NCBI GenBank assembly: GCA_003184365.1
Contig: NKYR01000028.1
Coordinates: forward strand, 268 to 64,267
Reading direction: 5' to 3'
Origin: Evernia prunastri
Lineage: Eukaryota; Ascomycota; Lecanoromycetes; Lecanorales; Parmeliaceae
Length of the DNA: 64,000 bases
Under the pieces are notes generated by a model. The model was not told the origin of the DNA, searched no databases, and saw nothing but the letters and a program-made list of their open reading frames with translations. How positions within the stretch are numbered: the stretch's first letter is position 1; each line of letters starts with the position of its first letter. This document shows, in pieces, positions 57,730 through 64,000 of the stretch. A program made the translations under genes and the position numbers.

Positions 57730-59793
57730 ATGGACAATCCTGAGTCAGAGGACATCCTCCAGGAAGTTCTTCTCGAGTTGGAGCGCTTGGTGGAGGTTTG
57801 GAAGAATGTCGGTCGCTCAAACATGAACTTTGAAGCCATCACCGACCTCATCACGCAAAAGCTGGTCGGTCTAGGCGCACTCCGTGAGGATGACCTCCAC
57901 GGTACTTCTTTGGAGGACCTTGGACGCGTAGTAGACTTGCGCAACACGCTCGTCCAGCTTAAAATTTGCCCAATGCGAAATTATGGCGAACACTGGGGTA
58001 TCCTTGATGCCTTTCTCAAGAAGATGATCACTATTCTTTCTGCTCTCAATCCTCTGGACGCAACATTAGATCTTCATTGCTTGGAGACCTTGGAAGAATG
58101 GGCCGCGCTTCGCTTTCGGATGATAAAACATTCCGAGACGTCTCCAGAATCCTGCAGCTTGCTTGAACAGGTCGTCGTCATGGGGCTTAATGCCTTATGG
58201 GAGGCGTTCGAGAAGGGTCTCGTAGTGAAAGACGACGTCAGATCAATGATGGTCTTGGAGATTGCTATGAAGCTCCGAGACACGCTACGTCCTGAATTCC
58301 ACATGTGGATCGACAAGATCGTTGCGCAAAAGCTCCGTATCTTGAGCATACGTCAGGCTGGGAAGTCCGATGTGAGTGGGGATATGTCCGACCATATTGT
58401 GTTGCCGCTCACAAGGACCCCAGCCTTCGTTGAATGATATCGTACAATCAGTGCAAACGCGCAGCGCATTTCCCGAGGAGCAGGACATTGTACATTCACT
58501 TTGGCGGTGATTGAGTCCACAAGCTTGCTGAAAGGACTCATCAGGACTTCAACGAAGATGAAATCGATTATAGCGCTGAAGATTCTGAAGCCGAGGTCGA
58601 CAATGTGGCGATGGGCAATCTCGAGTTGACTGGACAGCAATCCACCCCCACGGTAGCATCGGTTGATGACCAAGATCAGGGATCCTCTCGTCATCTGCCG
58701 CAAAACCAAGATTGGCGAACATCGGACGCCCAGATCGCCCCTGCGACGAAAACCGACCATGTTCGTGAATGCTCGGTAATCCCTTGCACACGTGCTCAGA
58801 GTCGACGTTGACATAATCTCACAGGTCACCGATGATCTCAAAGGTCAAGTCCCCCATCTACAAGAACAGATCTTGCAGCTCCAGGGCATGAACCGCGAAC
58901 TGCAGCAAGCGAATGACGAATTGGCCGAAGAAAAGATTGCTCTCGAAGAGCGCATATCCGACCTGACCCAATCGTCGGAGAACAAGATGTTCGGGCTGCA
59001 GTCGACGATCAATGATCTGCAATTGGAGAACGCTGGGTTGGCGGAAAAGATTGTTCACTTGAAGAGCATACATCAGGGTGTATGTTCAACCGTTCAGGCT
59101 TCAAACCATTCGACGGAACACTGACGCATTGGCGCAGACTGTTCACAAACTCGAAGACGAGATTTCCGGCTTGCAACAAGCTTGGTCAGACACCCAGGAC
59201 AATGTATGTATCTCTGTCAACTTCCCTACGTCTTGGGCACTCATTCTTGAGCTCTCGTAACGAACGAACTCTGACGTCCCCAGGATGACAAGACTTACGA
59301 CGAGAGCTTTCGAGCCCAAACCGAGAAGCTGACAGAGGAGCTTGCTGAGACTGAAGAGGACAAGGCAGCATTGGCAAAAGACAACGACAGGCTGGCCGTC
59401 GAAAAAGCAAATGCAGAGGAATCGCTGGCGGAAGCGGTGGACAGCAAAATTGCGATGTCCAATGAGATCCACGATCTCCGTGCCAAAAACGATCGTCTAG
59501 AGCGTGCACTCAAAGATGCGAATGACAGCCTCGAGGAGGCCGAGGACGACAGAGTGACATTGTCTAGAAACGTCAAGAAGCTTGCATCGGAAAAGGCTGG
59601 TCTGGAAAAGGAGCTTGCTGGGGCCCATGGCATCCTTCGCCAGATCAGCTCCTTCAGCTCCTCACTACAGAATACCGCCACGGACTTCGCCTCGGAAGAG
59701 ACCAGCGCCAACGACGATGCTAGCACGGACACCGCGACCGATTCTACGGGGGCACTGACTCCTCCTTCCAGCACCCCGACGACGCCTCGGTGA
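57730..59793 (+). CDS. Hypothetical protein: N-terminal helical repeats plus long coiled coil
   Basis: Five exons: 57730-58371, 58545-58775, 58825-59079, 59138-59203, 59284-59793, giving 567 aa; every junction is phase 0 with clear signals (GTGAGT at 58372, GTATGT at 59080 and 59204). Residues 1-214 are leucine-rich helical repeats (ILQEVLLELERLVEVWKNVG, VVDLRNTLVQL, EEWAALRFRMI). An acidic segment follows (DFNEDEIDYSAEDSEAEVDN), then a coiled coil of some 250 residues (HLQEQILQLQGMNRELQQAN, KLTEELAETEEDKAALAKDN) and a Ser/Thr tail ending TPPSSTPTTPR. Reading through the first donor gives a plausible but probably false stop at 58437. Function unknown; a structural or tethering role is only a guess. 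Confidence 0.7.
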
Positions 59794-60703
59794 TCGACAC
59801 TTGCACTGGCAAAGAGATGTGTATATCGAATACTGCGCGGAGAACGAGGCGCCGCCCTTTGAAGGATTGGATCGTAAGCTGATGCGTTAGCAAAATGAGA
59901 ACTCATTGCCTTGCTATCGGACCCTTATGCTCGTACCTGTGTGACGATTGGCAGGCACTTAATCCCAGTCTTACAACGATCCAGTGACTTCTGCCTCGCC
60001 TCTCAGCAACACGCATATACGCCCCACACTGTAACAACCCTGTCGTCTGACTGCCCGCCCCTGTGCCCACCTCGTGACATGCGCGTTGAACAGGAAATCT
60101 TGTCCCCAGTTGTCGAATAGGTCTTGGAGGTAAACCAGGTCGTCTTCCGGGATTGAAAGGATGCATTATCTGCAATCTCGGCGCAAATATTCCCGACTGG
60201 TGTTCGCCATGCTCCAATGGACGTTGCAACCCCCTCGCTCATTGCACTTTTTGCAAGGTTCGTCCCATGATCTTCACTCACCTTTAGGCAATGCGTCAGA
60301 GCCGATTGTTTTCGCTCATTTTTCGTCCTGGCTGTACTCTCATTAACACGCAATATCATTTTACCTTCCTGGCTCCAAGTACTGAGCTTTTCTGTCCTTG
60401 CAATATACCAATCTTTGTACCACTTGGGATCATCTTCCTCTTCACCGTGGCTGTGACTGTAGCTATGTGAAGTCCTACCTCCCTCGGTGTGTGCACGCCG
60501 TCCCCGTTTGTCGACTTCTGGGCTTGGGATTAGTGTGCAACCGTGGGACTAGCTCCCATTTCACTGCGTTGAGTCACTCAGTAGGCAATTGACATGATAG
60601 ATAGGTAGGCACGATCAACAAAGCATCTTGGGTCTGGTATGTTATACAATGTAGTATTTGTTGAACCGCAACGCAAAATACAAACGCAAGTGTATACTCT
60701 GCT
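59794..60703. other. Convergent intergenic region
   Basis: No gene recognised. Confidence 0.45.
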
Positions 60704-61438
60704 CTATAGCACCGAGAGATCTCCAAATTTCTCCTATAGTATCCGTTAGTGCGATGCGGAAGAACCATCGGTGGGGGCCGGTCAAGGGCTCCGATATCAC
60801 CTACCTTGTAGCCAGGGACGTGCCAACGCCCCTTCGACACGAGCTGTTCTGTTCGAGAGTCGATGTCCGGGCGTGCCGCCGCAACTTCGTCCTAGAAGCG
60901 CACACAGAGAATTCAGCATCGCCACCAGGAGTCACGAGACCGCCGATTGAACACTCACGACAGTCAAATCCTCAAACGGTCTCGCCGTCTCAATGTTCTT
61001 CAGCGTCGCCTCCAAATCCCTCAGTTCCCCATCTACCCTCCCCTTCGTCTCCTCCGCGCTCTTCACGGCCTGCACCTCAAACGCCTCGATGGCTTTGATC
61101 TGCCGTCCCACATCGTACGTGGTGGGCTTGAACGCCTTGAACTGCCCTTCGATCTCGTCGACCACGGCCGTGTTGTTCAGGGTGCTGCGGTAGTGCTGGA
61201 AGTCGACGGACTGCGGCTGCGAGCTTAGCAGGTTGACTTTGCGGCGCGCGTCCTCGTTGCGCTTCTTGAAGGCTTGGAGGGCCGTTGCCGTTTGGCCTTT
61301 GAGGCCGAGGGAGGTGGAGATTTTGGTCCAGTCGAGTTTCAGGGCGGCGGAACGCTGGGGTGGGTGTCAGTAGGGTCGGACGCAAGCGTGGGCTAGGGAA
61401 GGTGGTTTGGTAGGAGCTTTGCTTACTCCTGCTGCCAT
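60704..61438 (-). CDS. ATP7: Mitochondrial F1Fo ATP synthase subunit d
   Basis: Subunit d is part of the peripheral stalk that holds F1 against Fo. Four exons (minus): 61438-61427 (only 12 bp), 61354-60959, 60891-60805, 60733-60704, giving 174 aa, as expected. The start reads MAAGRSAALKLDWTKISTSL. The core has VVDEIEGQFKAFKPTTYDVG and AIEAFEVQAVKSAEETKG, and the end is SKGRWHVPGYK joined to EKFGDLSVL by the last intron. That tiny final exon and the 4-codon first exon are supported by GTAAGC, CCCAG, GTAGGT and CTATAG signals and by the conserved ends of the protein. Confidence 0.95.
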
Positions 61439-61507
61439 GTCTGCGGTTCCAATGGCAATGGGATGTAGTTGGCGTGAGGAGATTCGATTAAGTAAGGTAA
61501 GGCAAGG

Positions 61508-61533
61508 TTTTGATTGATTGATTGATTGATTGA
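61508..61533. repeat. (GATT)n microsatellite
   Basis: Six tandem copies of gatt upstream of the ATP7 start. Confidence 0.85.
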
Positions 61534-61756
61534 TTATGTCATACTACCCTGAAGTTAGTCCCTTAGTGGGCCAACTATGCGAGATTACATAATCCATCTA
61601 CTAGCCAATCCAGCCAATCATATTGCCCCACTAGCAAAAGTGAGGCTATACAAATCGGTGTGGATCCACTTGCTGCCTCATTGCATGCATCCTTGTGGGG
61701 GGGTACCCTACTACGCTGGGGCCCCCCACACCGTGGCCGCGTCCTGCTTGTTGATA

Positions 61757-62618
61757 TCATGCCTCTACGAATCCTTCTTCTTGTTCTTCATCGAGGGCTC
61801 GAAATTGCCCAATGAGCCCAGTATTCCATATAAAATTCGCCGCCATGGAGGCGTAGCGAGGTGTTGTCAGCATATCTTCGTGAGTTATCACCCCCCCTTG
61901 CACCTTCCTCCTTTCCGCTGCCCAAAGCCTACTCCTCTGCTTTGCATACAGCCTACATTCGTGTAGTAGGTGGCGGGCGGTCTGTCTAGCCCGCCCACAT
62001 TCGCATTTGTCGTTATCGGTGTCTGGTACCCTCCTGTCGAATAGGAAGGCCCTGAGACCGATCTTTTCGGTCCGTATTTGTGTGATCAGTGACGTCTTAG
62101 CACGTTTAACCCTAGCATGCAATCGCATGGTCTTGTTGGACGGTATGGGTTGAATCTTCCTCAGAGCATTACCGCGTGTTTCCCTGGCCCATTCTTTGGC
62201 CCATTGTTGATAGGCGTGTTTTCTGATGGCTGTCTTGACCGTTGCTATCATTCTACACTGGATAGTTGACAGTGGGGCCGTCTCATTAGTGTCTCTTCCC
62301 AATACTCTGCCGTGTACCGTTTTCGTCCTCCAGCCGGTGGCCTTTTTGCCTCTACATCGGCCCATTCGTTACCTGCAATACCGATGTGGGCCGGTATCCA
62401 GTGCAATTCGGTAGAGATTCCTTGATCTCGGAGAGCATTGATCATTTGGACTGCATGCATGACATAGATTTGGCCTGATCTCTTTCCTGGATCTCCAATG
62501 GCTCTGATGGATGACTGATTATCAGTATTAATAATGACCGTACCGGTAGGATGTGGTCGTTTGAGTGTTGCAATAGTCAATGCCTGAATAATCCCATGCA
62601 ACTCGGCCGAGTAGACGG
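61757..62618 (-). pseudogene. 3' end of a Tad/I-type LINE, RNase H and zinc knuckle (copy 1)
   Basis: The minus strand encodes the RNase H domain of a non-LTR retrotransposon (VYSAELHGIIQALTIATL, INTDNQSSIRAI, LHWIPAHIGIAGNEWADVEA) and, downstream, the C-terminal CxC..H..C knuckle (CECGRARQTARHLLHEC), ending at 61757. A missing T in the run at 62342-62347, compared with copy 2, shifts the frame between VEAK and ATGWRTK. The copy ends at the N of 62619, so its reverse-transcriptase part is not assembled. Confidence 0.88.
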
Positions 62619-62619
62619 N

Positions 62620-63282
62620 CCAAAGCCTACTTCTGTCGAATAGGAAGGCCCTGAGACCGATCTTTTCGGTCCGTATTTGTGTGATCAGTGACGTCTTAGC
62701 ACGTTTAACCCTAGCATGCAATCGCATGGTTTTGTTGGACGGTATGGGTTGAATCTTCCTCAGAGCATTACCACGTGTTTCCCTGGCCCATTCTTTGGCC
62801 CATTGTTGATAGGCGTGTTTTCTGATGGCTGTCTTGACCGTTGCTATCATTCTACACTGGATAGTTGACAGTGGGGCCGTCTCATTAGTGTCTCTTCCCA
62901 ATACTCTGCCGTGTACCGTTTTCGTCCTCCAGCCGGTGGCCTTTTTTGCCTCTACATCGGCCCATTCGTTACCTGCAATACCGATGTGGGCCGGTATCCA
63001 GTGCAATTCGGTAGAGATTCCTTGATCCCGGAGAGCATTGATCATTTGGACTGCATGCATGACATAGATTTGGCCTGATCTCTTTCCTGGATCTCCAATG
63101 GCTCTGATGGATGACTGATTATCAGTATTAATAATGACCGTACCGGTAGGATGTGGTCGTTTGAGTGTTGCAATAGTCAATGCCTGAATAATCCCATGCA
63201 ACTCGGCCGAGTAGACGGTGTACCAGGTGTCAGATCCCATGAATATTTGCCATGGCGATCCCATTGTGTAGGCTACAATCAA
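62620..63282 (-). pseudogene. LINE 3' fragment with internal deletion (copy 2)
   Basis: Almost identical to copy 1 at a spacing of 599-600 bp, with a few transitions. It keeps the RNase H frame open (from about 63282) but jumps from GLRAFLFDR straight to SRLW, losing about 100 bp that hold the zinc knuckle. The region 62620-62637 therefore joins two parts of copy 1 that lie about 100 bp apart. Confidence 0.82.
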
Positions 63283-63679
63283 TCTGTAGGTTCGGAATAT
63301 CCACTTATCTGGATCCTACCCCAGCTTTACTCCCTCATGGAGTGGAATTCCGGGCACCACCCCATCCTTCCCTAGGTCGATTGCAGTTTGCTCCTTAAGC
63401 ACGTAGTATTAGGCGTAACCTACACTCCACGTACCGACATGCGCGTCCGTCCTCTCGGGCTATACAGACAGTGTCTTTCAAGGCCTCGACGAACTACGGC
63501 TGTCCCACTCTCCCAAGAGAGAGTGATTCACCAGGGGTCAGAGCCCATTGAAGGGATGAGGTCCCTGGGGCCATATGTATGCGTGCTTGAGCCCTGAGCA
63601 GTCGCTGCCATTGTACACCACGCCCCGCAAGTCCCCTTAGAGAGCTTGTTTCGCGTTACCTGTAGAGATCTCTCTTTAC
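63283..63679. other. Unassigned sequence between LINE copies
   Basis: Probably further LINE sequence or flank; I recognise no domain. Confidence 0.35.
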
Positions 63680-63680
63680 N

Positions 63681-64000
63681 TCTACATCCGATACCTTCCT
63701 GCTGTATAGAAAGGCTTTGAGACCGATTTTTTCCGTTCTTATTTGCGTGATTAGCGAGGTTTTAGCTCGTTTTAGCCTAGCGTGCAGTCGCATTGTTTTG
63801 ATAGACGATATAGACTGAATCTTTCTCAGAGCACTGCCACGTGTTTCGGTGGTCCATTCTTTGGCCCATTGTTGATAGGCATGTTTTCTGATGGCTGTTT
63901 TGACCGTTGCTATCATTCTGCACTGGATAAATAACGATGGGGCCGTCTCGTTAGTGTCTCTCTCCAGTACTCTGCCGTGTATCGTTTTCGTCCTCCAGCC
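63681..64000 (-). pseudogene. LINE 3' fragment (copy 3, diverged), running off the window
   Basis: Matches the same MIATVKTAIRKHAYQQWAKE region as copies 1 and 2 but with many more substitutions, so it belongs to an older insertion or another subfamily. Bounded by the N at 63680. Confidence 0.8.

Noticed and set aside
58372..58437. Read-through end of the coiled-coil gene giving a separate 235-aa protein
   Set aside because: A strong GTGAGT donor at 58372 and perfect phase with the exon at 58545 favour one longer gene; an alternative transcript remains possible.
1..64000. CRISPR arrays, bacterial operons or ribosome binding sites
   Set aside because: The sequence is eukaryotic, with introns throughout; none of these is expected or seen.

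Overview
The window is nuclear DNA of a filamentous ascomycete (Pezizomycotina). Genes are compact, with short GT-AG introns of about 41-90 bp. It encodes typical fungal proteins (Las17/WASP, exomer Chs5, Yif1, Msc7) and a RID/Masc1-type cytosine methyltransferase, a family known only from filamentous ascomycetes. AT-rich repeats carry transition-type decay resembling RIP. A leotiomycete is my guess only. Six single N characters (105, 1071, 11987, 12460, 62619, 63680) all fall inside repeats and look like assembly joins.

Layout. 1-1800: tandemly duplicated repeat units with a retroelement LTR. 2212-8676: three minus-strand genes, namely an MRS2-type Mg channel, a WASP/Las17 homologue and an UNC93-like MFS protein. 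9980-15435: a transposon nest. It holds a large AT-rich inverted repeat invaded by four LTR insertions, three of them solo LTRs and one a paired-LTR element, all with 5-bp target duplications, followed by a dead pogo/Fot1-like transposon with 52-62 bp terminal repeats. 15693-29862: XPF/Rad1 (with a 1-bp frameshift), eIF1A, a small hydrophilic protein, an Msc7-type aldehyde dehydrogenase, a small MG-start protein, an F-box-like protein and a HhH-GPD DNA glycosylase. 30536-31340: a decayed ADE4 (amidophosphoribosyltransferase) fragment. 32841-36489: the RID-like DNA methyltransferase, whose first exon encodes four tandem SUMO-interacting-motif-like repeats. 37230-47348: Chs5, a seven-TM RGS protein, Yif1 and the SRP receptor alpha subunit. 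47349-50750: gene-poor. 50751-51986: an unknown Ser-rich protein, followed by minisatellites and a single-arm copy of the AT-rich repeat (53011-53656). 54790-59793: two divergent unknown genes with similar helical repeats, one carrying a long coiled coil. 60704-61438: ATP synthase subunit d. 61757-64000: three broken copies of the 3' end of a Tad/I-type LINE.

The host genes are mostly housekeeping and do not form one pathway. Las17, Chs5, Yif1 and the SRP receptor belong to actin, exomer, Golgi and ER trafficking. XPF and the glycosylase are DNA repair genes. The methyltransferase is the type of enzyme required for RIP in Neurospora, and it lies in the same window as repeats bearing RIP-like decay. 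Exon boundaries were placed by eye from splice signals and reading-phase agreement; no alignment was run.
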